Assembly (NCBI GenBank): GCA_963665075.1
Contig: OY762063.1
Location: 1,612,001 to 1,676,000, forward strand
Length of the DNA stretch: 64,000 bases
Reading direction: 5' to 3'
Source of the DNA: JAPULR01 sp963665075
Lineage (GTDB): Bacteria > Chloroflexota > Dehalococcoidia > Lucifugimonadales > GCA-2712585
Shown here: positions 7,833 to 17,210 of the stretch, piece by piece
How positions within the stretch are numbered: the stretch's first letter is position 1
Layout of the letters: each line of letters begins with the position of its first letter
Notes under the pieces: generated by a model
The model's input: only the letters and a program-made list of their open reading frames with translations
The model's database searches: none
Told to the model about the DNA's origin: nothing
Program-made: the position numbers and the translations under genes

Positions 7833-9005
7833 GTGAGCGACAAGCCATATAAAATTCTGGTAGTAGACGATGAAGTAGACTTGGAACCCCTGGTGCTTCA
7901 GCGTATGCGCCGCAAAATCAGGTCGGGAACCTACACCTTTGTCTTTGCCCACAACGGCATCGAAGCCCTGGAGGTGCTCAACAGGGACAAAGACATAGAC
8001 ATGGTCCTCTCAGACATCAACATGCCGCAGATGGACGGTCTCGCCTTGCTCGAGCAGATACCGAAGGTGGACCCCAATCTTCGCGCGGTAATCATCTCCG
8101 CCTACGGGGACATGAAGAATATCCGCACCGCCATGAACCGCGGAGCCTTCGACTTCGTGACGAAGCCTCTGGACTTCAAAGACCTGCAAGTCACCATCGA
8201 GCGCACCCTCCAACACCTGGCCGAGTGGAAGGAAGCCCTCCAGTCCCGTGACAAGCTGGTGGCCCTTCAGAACGAGTTGGACGTGGCCAGCCAGATGCAG
8301 AGGTCCATTCTCCCCACCACGTTCCCCTCCGGGGAGAACTACGAGGTGTACGGGGACATGGAAGCCGCCCGTAACGTGGGCGGTGACTTCTTCGACGTTT
8401 TCAACCTCCACGACGACAAGGTCGGCCTCTCCGTGGCGGACGTTTCCGACAAGGGCGTTCCCGCCGCCCTCTTCATGATGTCCAGCCGCACTCTGCTTAA
8501 GGGTTCCGCCATCGGGCACATGGACGACGTAGCCAAGCTGATGACGGAGTTGAACGACCTGTTGGTGGAGGACAACGAAGCGTCCATGTTCGTCACCCTC
8601 TTCTACGGCGTCTTCAACCCGCGCAACGGCGAGTTCATCTACTCCAACGGCGGCCACAACACCCCCGTCATCTTCCACGCCGACGGCACCACTACCGAGC
8701 TGCCCTTGACCGCCGGCATAGCCCTGGCGGTGGTGCCGGAATTGGATTTCGAAATGAATAGGGTGACTCTGGCGCCGGGCGACACGATGGTGCTGTATAC
8801 CGACGGGGTGACGGAAGCCATGAACGCGAAGAAGGAGGAGTTTGAAATGTCCCGCCTCCTCAGCGTCTTCGAAGACGGCCCGCCCACCAACGCCAAGGAA
8901 GCGAACGACGCCATCTTCCAGGCGGTGCGGGATTTCGCCGACGGCACCACCCAGTCCGACGACATCACCTGTCTGAGTCTGCACTACGCGGGGCCTTCAT
9001 CGTGA
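7833..9005 (+). CDS. Response regulator fused to a PP2C (SpoIIE/RsbU-type) phosphatase
   Basis: About 390 residues. Residues 6-125 form a CheY-like receiver with the acidic pair D12/D13, phosphoacceptor D61 (LSDINMPQMDG) and the usual Lys in FVTKPLD. A linker helix (about 135-160) leads to a PP2C-type phosphatase with metal ligands in GGDFFDVF and VADVSDKGVPAALFM, and later GDTMVLYTDGVTEA. Such proteins dephosphorylate a STAS antagonist when the receiver is phosphorylated. GTG at 7833 is chosen, with AGGAGAGG just before it; a TTG three bases earlier is possible. The stop overlaps the next start (GTGA). Confidence 0.9.
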   Translation: MSDKPYKILVVDDEVDLEPLVLQRMRRKIRSGTYTFVFAHNGIEALEVLNRDKDIDMVLSDINMPQMDGLALLEQIPKVDPNLRAVIISAYGDMKNIRTAMNRGAFDFVTKPLDFKDLQVTIERTLQHLAEWKEALQSRDKLVALQNELDVASQMQRSILPTTFPSGENYEVYGDMEAARNVGGDFFDVFNLHDDKVGLSVADVSDKGVPAALFMMSSRTLLKGSAIGHMDDVAKLMTELNDLLVEDNEASMFVTLFYGVFNPRNGEFIYSNGGHNTPVIFHADGTTTELPLTAGIALAVVPELDFEMNRVTLAPGDTMVLYTDGVTEAMNAKKEEFEMSRLLSVFEDGPPTNAKEANDAIFQAVRDFADGTTQSDDITCLSLHYAGPSS

Positions 9006-9421
9006 GCGCTATCCTGACAATCAATATCGAACCCGATGAATTCGATCTCGACGCCATCTTCGCGCAGGTGGAATCCTTCGCCGACGAGGAAGAATGGGCC
9101 CCCGACCTGACCTTCCGCGTGAATCTGGCCCTCGAGGAGTTGACCCTCAACACGATAACCCACGGTCGCCACGACGAACTGGAGGCCATCCAGATTCTGC
9201 TGGACTCAAAGGAAGATCAGCTGACCATCGAGATTAAGGACAACGGATTGCCCTTCAATCCTCTGGCCGAGGCGCCGGATCCCGGCGTCGACGCGGCCCT
9301 GCAGGACAGGAACATCGGCGGGTTGGGCGTATATCTGGTTCATGAACTGATGGACGAAATGGAATACAAACGGGCGGAGGGCAGAAACTGCCTGACCCTG
9401 ATAGCCCGTAGGGCGGAATGA
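9002..9421 (+). CDS. Serine kinase/anti-sigma-like HATPase (RsbW/SpoIIAB type)
   Basis: A 139-residue stand-alone GHKL ATPase. The N box is seen in NLALEELTLNTITHG, the G1 box in IEIKDNGLPFNP, and the G2 box in NIGGLGVYLVHELMD. RsbW-type proteins phosphorylate a STAS antagonist and hold a sigma factor or another partner. It overlaps both neighbours by 4 bp (GTGA at its start, ATGA at its end), so its translation is probably coupled to the phosphatase before it and the lipoprotein after it. Confidence 0.88.
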   Translation: MSAILTINIEPDEFDLDAIFAQVESFADEEEWAPDLTFRVNLALEELTLNTITHGRHDELEAIQILLDSKEDQLTIEIKDNGLPFNPLAEAPDPGVDAALQDRNIGGLGVYLVHELMDEMEYKRAEGRNCLTLIARRAE

Positions 9422-10716
9422 AGCAAAAATCGCGATTTCTTCTTCTAAGCGTCAGCCCCCGGATCCTTGGCATCTGCCTTCTATTTGTAGTCGCCGCGGG
9501 CCTCGTAGCCTGTTCCGGCGAAATCGAAACCGGCGCTCCTGGCCCGACCCCCACAGAACCCCCGGTTGAGACGGCGACTCCCACGCCCGGACCCACAGCG
9601 GGATCAAATTCAACCGCCGGCGTCTACGATGACCGGATAGTCTTTGGGCAGTCGGCGGCTTTGGGCGGGCCGGCCCAGGAACTGGGAAGAAACATGCGGC
9701 GGGGCATCAAGGCCGCCTTCCTGGAGAAGAACGAGCAGGGAGGCGTCCACGGTCGGGAACTTCAGCTGGTGTCGATGGACGACAAGTATGAACCGGAACT
9801 GGCCGCCACCAACACCCAGGCGCTGATTCAGGAGGAGAACGTCTTCGCGCTTATCGGAGCCGTGGGTACGCCCACCTCCCGCTCCGCTACGCCGGTGGCC
9901 GCCGAATTCAACGTTCCCTACGTGGCCCCATTTACCGGCGCGGCTTTCCTTCGCGACCCGGAGTGGACGAATATCCTGAACCTCCGCTCCTCCTATTACC
10001 AGGAAACGGAGGAAATGGTTGCCCGGATGACCACAGACCTGGGGTTCGAGCGGATCGCCGTCCTGTACCAGGACGACTCCTTCGGGCAAGCGGGCTTGAG
10101 AGGGGCGCTGCTGGCCCTGGAGCGGCGGGGCATGAATCCGGCGGCGATTGGACTATATCCCCGCAACACCACGGCCATCAAGACCGCGGTGCTGGACCTG
10201 CGGAAGGCTTCCCCCCAGGGCATCATCATCATCGGCGCCTACAAGCCCGTCGGCACTTTCATCGCCTGGGCCAAGAACGTGGGAATGCGCGACGTGGTGT
10301 TCATGACCGTTTCCTTCGTGGGCAGCAACGCCCTGGCGGAACAGCTGGGCCCTCGCGGGCACGGCGTCTTCGTAACCCAGGTGGTGCCCTTCCCCACCGA
10401 TTCCTCCGTTCCCATCGTCGATTCGTACCTGGAAGCTCTCGAAAACTACGATCCCGACGCTGAACCCGGCTTCGTTTCCCTGGAAGGATACATGGCGGGG
10501 CGGCTGGCCATCGCCAGTCTGGAAAGGTGCGGCAGAGAGGCCAACCGGGAGTGCTTCCTGGACATTCTGAACCGGACGGAGAGGCTGGACATAGACGGAT
10601 TTGAATTGCAGTACGGGCCTGAGGACAACCAGGGTTCGGATAAGGTATTCTTGACGGTAATAGGCCGCTTTGGGGATTACTACCCCGCCGGCAGTCTCAA
10701 GGACGTTCCGCCATGA
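9418..10716 (+). CDS. LivK-like substrate-binding lipoprotein (Peripla_BP_6 type)
   Basis: A 432-residue exported protein. It has a basic start, a hydrophobic core and a lipobox GLVAC with C32 as the lipidated cysteine, followed by a Pro/Thr linker to about residue 60. The mature part (DRIVFGQSAALGGPAQELGRN, then NEQGGVHGRELQLVSMDD and GAVGTPTSRSATPVA) is a two-lobed binding protein of the branched-chain amino acid/amide/urea class. No permease or ATPase gene is near. It overlaps the kinase before it and the histidine kinase after it by 4 bp each, so a role as ligand-sensing partner of that kinase is inferred. Confidence 0.88.
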   Translation: MKQKSRFLLLSVSPRILGICLLFVVAAGLVACSGEIETGAPGPTPTEPPVETATPTPGPTAGSNSTAGVYDDRIVFGQSAALGGPAQELGRNMRRGIKAAFLEKNEQGGVHGRELQLVSMDDKYEPELAATNTQALIQEENVFALIGAVGTPTSRSATPVAAEFNVPYVAPFTGAAFLRDPEWTNILNLRSSYYQETEEMVARMTTDLGFERIAVLYQDDSFGQAGLRGALLALERRGMNPAAIGLYPRNTTAIKTAVLDLRKASPQGIIIIGAYKPVGTFIAWAKNVGMRDVVFMTVSFVGSNALAEQLGPRGHGVFVTQVVPFPTDSSVPIVDSYLEALENYDPDAEPGFVSLEGYMAGRLAIASLERCGREANRECFLDILNRTERLDIDGFELQYGPEDNQGSDKVFLTVIGRFGDYYPAGSLKDVPP

Positions 10717-12920
10717 GAGAACAATTACACAAGATTTTGAGGTTGCGTTCGCGCATCTCAACCCAGATATACGTGGGCATCGGCGGCGCGGTGCTGCTCA
10801 CGGTGGCGGCCAGTCTGGTGGGCTGGTTCTCCTTCAACCGGGTGGATGAGGCGGTTAGCCACGTGAACGAGGGAAGCGTCCCGGAGCTCACCGCTTCCTT
10901 CGGCGTCGCCCAGTTCAGCGGCAACCTGGTGGCAGCCGGGCCGCGGCTTATCTCCGCCGCCACGGAGGAAGAATTTCAACTGGTGGCCGTCAGCATCGAC
11001 CAGGACCAGGCGTCCTTCGAGGAGACCCTCGCCACCCTCCAGCAGCAGGGAACGGAAGCGGAACGGTTCCAGCGCATCCGCTCCCACGCGGACACGCTGA
11101 CGTCCAACATCAAGGCCATCAAAGACGAGATGTCCCGCTACTTCTGGCTCGCCGAAGGCAGGGACCTCATCCGCGAAGAACTCGTAACCCTGCGGGATGA
11201 CCTGGAGAACCAGCTTATCCCCGCCATAGACGACCAGCTCTTCTACACCGTCACCGGCTACCGGGTGCTGGGAGCAGCGCCCGCCGCCACGGAAGAACAC
11301 TTCACCGAGGCGGAATTCTACAACTACCGCATTCTTTCGGAATTGCTGTCCGACGCCAACATCGGCACGGAATTGCTCGCCAACGCCTTCACCGTGTCGG
11401 ACCCCTCCCTGCTGGAACCCCTGAGGGAGCGATTCGAAGCCGTGGACAGCCGCATACAGCGGAACCTGGTTCAGATTGAGAACACCCCCTACTACACCGA
11501 CCTGCAACCCAGCTTCGACCGTCTCTTCCAGATTGGAATGGGGGAGAGCAGCGGCTTCAATCTGCTGGAAGAGGAACTGCGGCTCCTACAGCGCCAGAAC
11601 GCGCTGATCGCGCTGAACCAGGATATCGCCATCGACCTGGTTCAAGAGGTGGACGGGCTGGTGGAGGCTTCCCAGAGTAGCTCGCAGGTGGCGACCAGCG
11701 CGTCGTCCCAGGCAATACTCACGGGCCGCTCCCTGCTGTTGGCCATTAGCGCCATCAGCGTGGGCGGCGCCCTGCTCATCGCGTGGCTGTTCGTCGGCCG
11801 CGTACTGCTGCGCCGGCTCCAGCGCCTTTCCGCCCGGATGGTGCACATGGCAAGCGGAGACCTGGAATCCGAGGTGACTATAGACGGCAAGGACGAAATT
11901 GCGGAGATGGCCTCCGCGCTGGAGGTGTTCCGCCGTCACGCTCTGGAGGTGCAGCGGCTGAACTTGGTGGAGAAGCTGGCAGAGGAGCTTCAGGGCAAGA
12001 ACGAACAGTTGGAGATAGTTCTGGACGACCTGCAGAAGGCCCAAAACCAGATTGTGATGCGGGAGAAGCTGGCGGCCCTGGGCGAGTTGACCGCCGGAGT
12101 GGCTCACGAAATTCGCAACCCCCTGAACTTCGTCAAGAACTTCTCGGAGGCTTCAGAGGAACTGCTGGAGGAGCTGAAGGAAACCCTGGACGAGAGCGAG
12201 GACGGCGCCCTGGACGAGGAGCAGATGTCCCTGATCCAGGAGATTTCCGACGACCTCAATGACAATCTGGGGCGCATACGGAATCACGGCAACCGAGCCA
12301 ACCGCATCGTTGAGAGCATGCTCTCGATGGGCAGAGGCACCGCGGGCCGCCAGATGACGGTGCTCAACGACCTGGTGGAAGAACACGCGCGATTGGCTTA
12401 CCACAGCGCCCGGGCTACGGACTCCGACTTCCAACTGGACCTGCGGCAGGAACTTGACCCGAACATGGGCGAGGTGGAGGTTGTGGCGCAGGACGTGGGC
12501 CGCGTCTTCCTCAACATAGTGAACAACGCCTGCTACGCCACGGATGAGAAGCGGCGGGCGCTGGAGGAGAACCCGGTGGAAGGCGCCGAACGGTACTTCC
12601 CGACGGTGCAAGTCACCAGCCGGCGCAAGGAGGAGACCGCGGTGGTGACCATCCGGGACAACGGCACCGGCATGCCCCAGGACGTCATCGACAAGATTTT
12701 CAACCCCTTCTTCACCACCAAGCCCACGGACCAGGGCACCGGCCTAGGCCTCGCCATCTCCAACGACATCATCCGCAGCCACGGCGGTTCCATCCAGGTG
12801 GAGTCCGGGGATGGCGAGTACACCCTGTTCACCATCGAAATTCCCCTCGCCGCACCCACGGCAGCCCTCGCGGAAATCCAGACGGACGAAGACGACGATG
12901 ATTTGGAGGACGATTTCTAA
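10713..12920 (+). CDS. HAMP-domain sensor histidine kinase
   Basis: 735 residues. A first membrane helix (about 15-38) is followed by a long, mostly helical extracytoplasmic domain and a second membrane helix (about 340-365). HAMP (LSARMVHMASGDLESEV) and a coiled coil come next, then the dimerisation domain with phosphoacceptor H465 in GVAHEIRNPLNF. The ATPase domain shows IVNNACYA (N box), RDNGTGMP and GTGLGLAISNDII. The C-terminal tail is very acidic (EDDDDLEDDF). No phosphoacceptor domain is attached; the receiver-phosphatase three genes upstream is the obvious target. The ATG overlaps the stop of the lipoprotein gene. The sensing domain has the helical look of ligand or methyl-accepting-type sensors. 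Confidence 0.9.
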   Translation: MREQLHKILRLRSRISTQIYVGIGGAVLLTVAASLVGWFSFNRVDEAVSHVNEGSVPELTASFGVAQFSGNLVAAGPRLISAATEEEFQLVAVSIDQDQASFEETLATLQQQGTEAERFQRIRSHADTLTSNIKAIKDEMSRYFWLAEGRDLIREELVTLRDDLENQLIPAIDDQLFYTVTGYRVLGAAPAATEEHFTEAEFYNYRILSELLSDANIGTELLANAFTVSDPSLLEPLRERFEAVDSRIQRNLVQIENTPYYTDLQPSFDRLFQIGMGESSGFNLLEEELRLLQRQNALIALNQDIAIDLVQEVDGLVEASQSSSQVATSASSQAILTGRSLLLAISAISVGGALLIAWLFVGRVLLRRLQRLSARMVHMASGDLESEVTIDGKDEIAEMASALEVFRRHALEVQRLNLVEKLAEELQGKNEQLEIVLDDLQKAQNQIVMREKLAALGELTAGVAHEIRNPLNFVKNFSEASEELLEELKETLDESEDGALDEEQMSLIQEISDDLNDNLGRIRNHGNRANRIVESMLSMGRGTAGRQMTVLNDLVEEHARLAYHSARATDSDFQLDLRQELDPNMGEVEVVAQDVGRVFLNIVNNACYATDEKRRALEENPVEGAERYFPTVQVTSRRKEETAVVTIRDNGTGMPQDVIDKIFNPFFTTKPTDQGTGLGLAISNDIIRSHGGSIQVESGDGEYTLFTIEIPLAAPTAALAEIQTDEDDDDLEDDF

Positions 12921-13025
12921 CCCGCCTTATGGCAATGCCCGCCGCCAAACCTTATAATTCAATTCCACATCCAACTCAGCTTGCGGGGCCGGCGCCCCAA
13001 CGCGCATGGACGGTGAAACGAACGA

Positions 13026-14459
13026 GTGGACTTTAAGAGTTACGACATACACCCCGACTTCTACGACGAGATGTTCCTGACGAAGGAGAATCCCAGGGAG
13101 CACTACCGTCAGCTTTACGAGACCCTTCAGGAGTTCTCGGCGGAGCAGATGGTGGGCATTCAGGAGCAGGTGACGCGGTCCTTCTACAACGAAGGCATCT
13201 CCTTCACCGTCTACGGCGACGACGAGGGCACGGAACGGATTATTCCGATTGACTGCGTGCCTCGCGTTGTTTCCGCCGAAGATTGGGCCTTCCTGGAGAA
13301 GGGGCTGGAGCAAAGGCTCAAGGCCCTTAACAGATTCCTCGAGGACGTGTACAACGACGGGCGAATCATAGAAGACGGCGTAATTCCGGTGGACGTGGTC
13401 ATGGAGTGCCCCCAGTACCGGACCGAGATGCGCGGCTTCTCCGCGCCCCACGGCACGTGGGTCGCCATCTGCGGCACGGACCTGGTCCGCACCAACGACG
13501 GCTTTCGGGTGCTCGAAGACAACCTGCGCGTGCCTTCCGGCGTTTCCTACATGGTCGCAAACCGGAAGGCTATCAAGGCCACCATGCGCCGCCTCTATCG
13601 CAGCTCCCGGGTCGCGGAGGTGGAGCACTACGGCCGAATCCTGCAACAGACGCTGAGGGAGCTGGCTCCCGCCGGCCGCCCGGAGCCGGTCATGGCCCTG
13701 CTCACTCCCGGCGTCTTCAACTCCGCCTTCTACGAGCACATGTTCCTGGCGCGCGAAATCGGCGCGGAACTGGTCGAGGGGCAGGACCTCATCGTCAACG
13801 ACGGCTTCGTATATATGCGAACCACCAAGGGGCTGCGTCGCGTGGACGTCATCTACCGCCGGGTGGACGACGATTTCATCGACCCTCTGGTCTTCCGACC
13901 GGACTCCCTGCTTGGCGTGCCCGGCCTGCTTCACGCCTACCAGCAGGGTAACGTATCCCTTGCCAACTCCCCCGGCACCGGGGTTGCCGACGACAAGAGC
14001 GTCTACGCCTACGTGCCCGACATGATCCGCTACTATCTCAGCGAGGAGCCTATTCTCCAGAACGTGGAAACCTACCTGTGTCGGCGTCCCAAAGACCTGG
14101 AGTACACGCTGGACAATCTGGAGAACCTGGTGGTGAAGCGAGTGGGCGAATCGGGAGGCTACGGCATGCTCATCGGCCCCCACTCAACGCCCGAGGAGCG
14201 GGACGAGTACGCCAAGGAAGTTCGGGCCGACCCGGCGGACTTCATCTCCCAACCGGTGCTGGATCTGTCGCGGGCGCCCTGCTTGATTGAAGATACTTTC
14301 GAACCTCGCCACGTGGACCTGCGACCCTTCATTCTTCACGGACAAGAAACCCGCATCGTGCCCGGAGCCTTCTGCCGCGTAGCCCTCAAGCGGGGCAGCC
14401 TGGTGGTCAATTCCAGCCAGGGCGGCGGCGGCAAGGACCTGTGGGTACTGAGAGGCTGA
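13026..14459 (+). CDS. Circularly permuted ATP-grasp protein (DUF404/DUF407 type)
   Basis: A 477-residue soluble protein typical of the circularly permuted ATP-grasp family: ERIIPIDCVPRVVSAEDW, then GTDLVRTNDGFRVLEDNLRVPSG, VDVIYRRVDDDFIDPL, GNVSLANSPGTGVADDK and NLVVKRVGESGGYGM. These are expected to form an amide bond using ATP; the substrate is not known. It begins with GTG; the 5' region shows only weak purines. It is followed by an alpha-E domain gene and a transglutaminase-like gene with gaps of only 3-4 bp. The same three-gene set is widespread in bacteria. Confidence 0.88.
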   Translation: MDFKSYDIHPDFYDEMFLTKENPREHYRQLYETLQEFSAEQMVGIQEQVTRSFYNEGISFTVYGDDEGTERIIPIDCVPRVVSAEDWAFLEKGLEQRLKALNRFLEDVYNDGRIIEDGVIPVDVVMECPQYRTEMRGFSAPHGTWVAICGTDLVRTNDGFRVLEDNLRVPSGVSYMVANRKAIKATMRRLYRSSRVAEVEHYGRILQQTLRELAPAGRPEPVMALLTPGVFNSAFYEHMFLAREIGAELVEGQDLIVNDGFVYMRTTKGLRRVDVIYRRVDDDFIDPLVFRPDSLLGVPGLLHAYQQGNVSLANSPGTGVADDKSVYAYVPDMIRYYLSEEPILQNVETYLCRRPKDLEYTLDNLENLVVKRVGESGGYGMLIGPHSTPEERDEYAKEVRADPADFISQPVLDLSRAPCLIEDTFEPRHVDLRPFILHGQETRIVPGAFCRVALKRGSLVVNSSQGGGGKDLWVLRG

Positions 14460-14463
14460 TTTG

Positions 14464-15432
14464 ATGCTAGCACGCAGCGCCCAAGGCCTGTATTGGATGG
14501 GCCGATACCTGGAGCGGACGGAGCACCTGTGCCGCCTATTGCGCTCCCAGACCGCCGCCCTGGTGGACCGTCCCATCGAGGAGATCCATTCCGGTTGGAA
14601 CCGCATCTACAACAGCATGAACCGTCAGCCGCCAGTGGGCGGATTGGAGTTGATTGACAGCGACGAGTTCACCTTGGCCGACTCCTTTACCCTCACCGAC
14701 GACCTGGCCTTCGAACGCTCCAACCCGGATTCGGTGTGGAGCTGCCTCTCCTACGGCAGGGAAAACGCCCGTCAGATGCGACACTGCATCAGCGGCGAGA
14801 TGTGGACCCATCTGAATCTCGCCTATCTGCGGATGCAGGAGATAGACATCCTGAGCATCTGGCGCGATTCGCCGGAGAGCTTCTTCGCCGAAACGGCGGC
14901 GGAGATGGACACCTTCGTGGGCATAGCCACCGCCACCATGTACCGGGACGAAGGATGGCACTTCATGCAGCTGGGGCGCTTCATCGAAGGGGCGCAGCTG
15001 GCGTCGTCGCTCCTGCTGGGGCAGCTGCGGCACGTGCCCAACGCCAAGGCCGTGCCGGAAGCGGACTGGATGGCCCTCTTGCGGGACTACAACGCGGTGG
15101 AGACCTACAACCGCCGCTACGGAATCGAGGTTCAGCCCAATCACGTGCTGGATCTTATCGCCACGGACCCCTACCTGCCCCGTTCTCTGTGCCGCTCCCT
15201 GGACCGGGCCGCGCGGGAATTGAACGCCTTGGGATCGGGTCCCAACGAAAAGTCCAGCGGCGCCGTCCAGCGCCTCTCCGGGAGGGTTCGCGCGCTCATA
15301 CACTATGACTGGCCGGACAGCGACAACCCGGAGGAGATGCTGCACCGGGCGGGCGAATACTGCCACCAGTTCCACTTCCTGGTTTCCGAGACCTACTTCA
15401 ACTATCCCACGGAAGCTCTAGCTTCGAGTTAA
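14464..15432 (+). CDS. Alpha-E domain protein (DUF403)
   Basis: A 322-residue all-helical protein beginning MLARSAQGLYWMGRYLERTEHLCRLL in two parts (MLARSAQGLYWMG, then RYLERTEHLCRLL), the usual opening of alpha-E domain proteins. Family members are nearly always encoded with a circularly permuted ATP-grasp protein and a transglutaminase-like protein, as here; some genomes fuse them. The biochemical role is not settled, but a peptide or peptide-like modification has been proposed from context. I prefer ATG at 14464 over the TTG three bases earlier, since GAGAGG lies upstream. The gap to the ATP-grasp stop is 4 bp. Confidence 0.86.
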   Translation: MLARSAQGLYWMGRYLERTEHLCRLLRSQTAALVDRPIEEIHSGWNRIYNSMNRQPPVGGLELIDSDEFTLADSFTLTDDLAFERSNPDSVWSCLSYGRENARQMRHCISGEMWTHLNLAYLRMQEIDILSIWRDSPESFFAETAAEMDTFVGIATATMYRDEGWHFMQLGRFIEGAQLASSLLLGQLRHVPNAKAVPEADWMALLRDYNAVETYNRRYGIEVQPNHVLDLIATDPYLPRSLCRSLDRAARELNALGSGPNEKSSGAVQRLSGRVRALIHYDWPDSDNPEEMLHRAGEYCHQFHFLVSETYFNYPTEALASS

Positions 15433-15435
15433 ATC

Positions 15436-16302
15436 ATGCCCGGCGCCCGCCGACTAGCGATTCGGCACACGTCCCGTTATCTGTACGACGGGCCGGTCAG
15501 CCGCAGCGTGATGCGCCTCTGCCTGAAACCCCTGGACGACGCCAGGCAGCGCTTGCTCAGATTTCACGTGGAGACGAACCCGCAGGCGCCTTTGAGGGAG
15601 GAAACGGACTCCTTCGGCAACGCCAAGCACGTGCTGACCCTGCACCGCGAACACCATTCGCTTGAGATATTGTCGGAGTCGGAGGTGGAATCGTCTCCGG
15701 CCCCCTCCCTCCCGCCGTCGCTTCCCAAGGGCGCCTGGGAAGAGATTCGCTCGTCGCGAAACTCCTTTCGGCTGTGGAGCTATACGAATCCCAGCGCCTA
15801 CGCCCGCCCCTCGGAAGCCCTGCAAGCCTTCGTCGAAGAATCGGACCTTAGACCGGGTGACGACCCCCTGGAATCAACGCTGCGGCTCTCCGACACTCTT
15901 CATCATTGCTTCCAATTCGTGCCCGGCAGCACCTCGGCGGTATCGCCTATCGAGCACATTCTGGAGACGCGGCAGGGGGTCTGCCAGGACTATGTTCACG
16001 TGATGCTGACCATCGCTCGTTCCTGGGGCGTGCCGGCCCGGTATGCCTCCGGCTATCTGTATGACGGTTCATGGACGGACGAGAGTTTCTCCGCCGCGTC
16101 CCACGCGTGGGTGGAATGCCTGCTGCCCGGGTTGGGCTGGGTTGGATTCGACCCCACCAATCGGAGGATGGCCGGACAGCGACACGTTCGCATGGCCGTG
16201 GGCAGAGACTATCAAGACGTGACGCCCACCCAGGGAATCATACACGGAAGCGCACAATCCACGTTGGAAGTGCAGGTGCGAATTCGTCCCGTCGACCGCT
16301 AG
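15436..16302 (+). CDS. Transglutaminase-like cysteine protein of the ATP-grasp/alpha-E cassette
   Basis: A 288-residue protein with a bacterial transglutaminase N-terminal region (RLAIRHTSRYLYDGPVSRS) and a transglutaminase core. The catalytic triad is visible: C183 in RQGVCQDYVHVM, H223 in ASHAWVE, and D239 in GWVGFDPTN. It most likely acts as a protease or amidase rather than a crosslinker, as usual for bacterial members. It starts 3 bp after the alpha-E gene and closes the three-gene unit. A near-consensus promoter directly downstream begins the next transcription unit. Confidence 0.88.
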   Translation: MPGARRLAIRHTSRYLYDGPVSRSVMRLCLKPLDDARQRLLRFHVETNPQAPLREETDSFGNAKHVLTLHREHHSLEILSESEVESSPAPSLPPSLPKGAWEEIRSSRNSFRLWSYTNPSAYARPSEALQAFVEESDLRPGDDPLESTLRLSDTLHHCFQFVPGSTSAVSPIEHILETRQGVCQDYVHVMLTIARSWGVPARYASGYLYDGSWTDESFSAASHAWVECLLPGLGWVGFDPTNRRMAGQRHVRMAVGRDYQDVTPTQGIIHGSAQSTLEVQVRIRPVDR

Positions 16303-16326
16303 CGGAGATCTGCCAACGTTCGGTCG

Positions 16327-16355
16327 TTGACAACCATCTACTTCCTGAATAGGAT
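16327..16355 (+). promoter_or_regulatory. Sigma70-type promoter for the metal ABC importer
   Basis: A perfect -35 TTGACA (16327-16332), a 17-bp spacer and a -10 TAGGAT (16350-16355), about 30 bp before the ATG of the ATPase gene. No clear Zur or MntR palindrome is seen over it. Confidence 0.6.
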
Positions 16356-16385
16356 GAATCTAGCTGAAGGATACATGGTATTGAC

Positions 16386-17210
16386 ATGAATGCGTCAACT
16401 CCCAACGGACAGCCCAATCTTATCAACGGCGCCAACGGGTCAACCGAGGCCCGGCTGATTGTGGAAAACGTGACCGTCGAGTTCGAAGGTTTCAAGGCCC
16501 TCAGCAGCGTTTCCTTCACCGCCCACGACGGCAACCTCATCGGCGTGGTGGGGCCCAACGGCGCGGGCAAGAGCACCCTTTTCAACGCAATGGCTGGACT
16601 CCAACCCATGAACACTGGCAAAGTGCGCGTGATTGGGAGAACGGCCAAGCATCCCGACTTTCTCGCCTACGTGCCCCAGCGGGAGAAGATAAACTGGCGC
16701 TTTCCCGCCAGCGTGGAGGAAGTGGTGATGCTCGGCCGCAGCGGCGGGCGGTGGCGGTGGTTTCAACGTCCCAGCGCGAAGGACAAGGAGTACGTGCGCT
16801 ACTGCCTGGAGCGGGTGAATATGTGGATTCACCGCACGGACTTGATGCCGGAACTATCGGGCGGGCAGCGCCAGCGGGTGTTCATCGCCCGCGCGCTGGC
16901 TCAGGAGGCCCACGTGTTCCTGCTGGACGAGTCCTTCAGCGGGGTGGACGTGGGCGCGCAGAAGTACCTGGTGGAGATTCTGCGGGGGCTGCGGGACGAC
17001 GGCAAGGTGATATTGATGGCCACCCACGACCTGACGAACCTGGCGGAGCGCTTCGACCAGGTGCTCTGCCTGAACCATCACGTCTGCGCCTACGGCCCTC
17101 CCAACGAGGTGTTCACTCCGGCGGTTCTGGAAGAATTGTACGGCGCCCACGGCGTCACCATCACGGGATCCGGCCCCAACCACCGTCAGCACAACGAGTC
17201 CAATGGCTGA
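16386..17210 (+). CDS. Metal (Zn/Mn-type) ABC transporter ATP-binding protein
   Basis: A 274-residue ABC ATPase with Walker A GPNGAGKS (56-63), the signature LSGGQRQRVFIARAL and Walker B VFLLDESFSGVD, then the switch His in MATHDL. The spacing and the PQREKINWRFPASVEEVVMLGR segment match ZnuC/MntB-type ATPases of the manganese/zinc/iron chelate family. The membrane partner begins 8 bp before its stop. The substrate-binding lipoprotein normally found with these genes is absent here and may be elsewhere. A good promoter precedes it; the AGGA before the ATG is 14 bases away, which is long. Confidence 0.88.
   Translation: MNASTPNGQPNLINGANGSTEARLIVENVTVEFEGFKALSSVSFTAHDGNLIGVVGPNGAGKSTLFNAMAGLQPMNTGKVRVIGRTAKHPDFLAYVPQREKINWRFPASVEEVVMLGRSGGRWRWFQRPSAKDKEYVRYCLERVNMWIHRTDLMPELSGGQRQRVFIARALAQEAHVFLLDESFSGVDVGAQKYLVEILRGLRDDGKVILMATHDLTNLAERFDQVLCLNHHVCAYGPPNEVFTPAVLEELYGAHGVTITGSGPNHRQHNESNG

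Noticed and set aside
9418..10716. LivK-like gene as part of a classical ABC importer
   Set aside because: No permease or ATPase gene of that class is in the window, and the gene is embedded by overlaps in a signalling operon.
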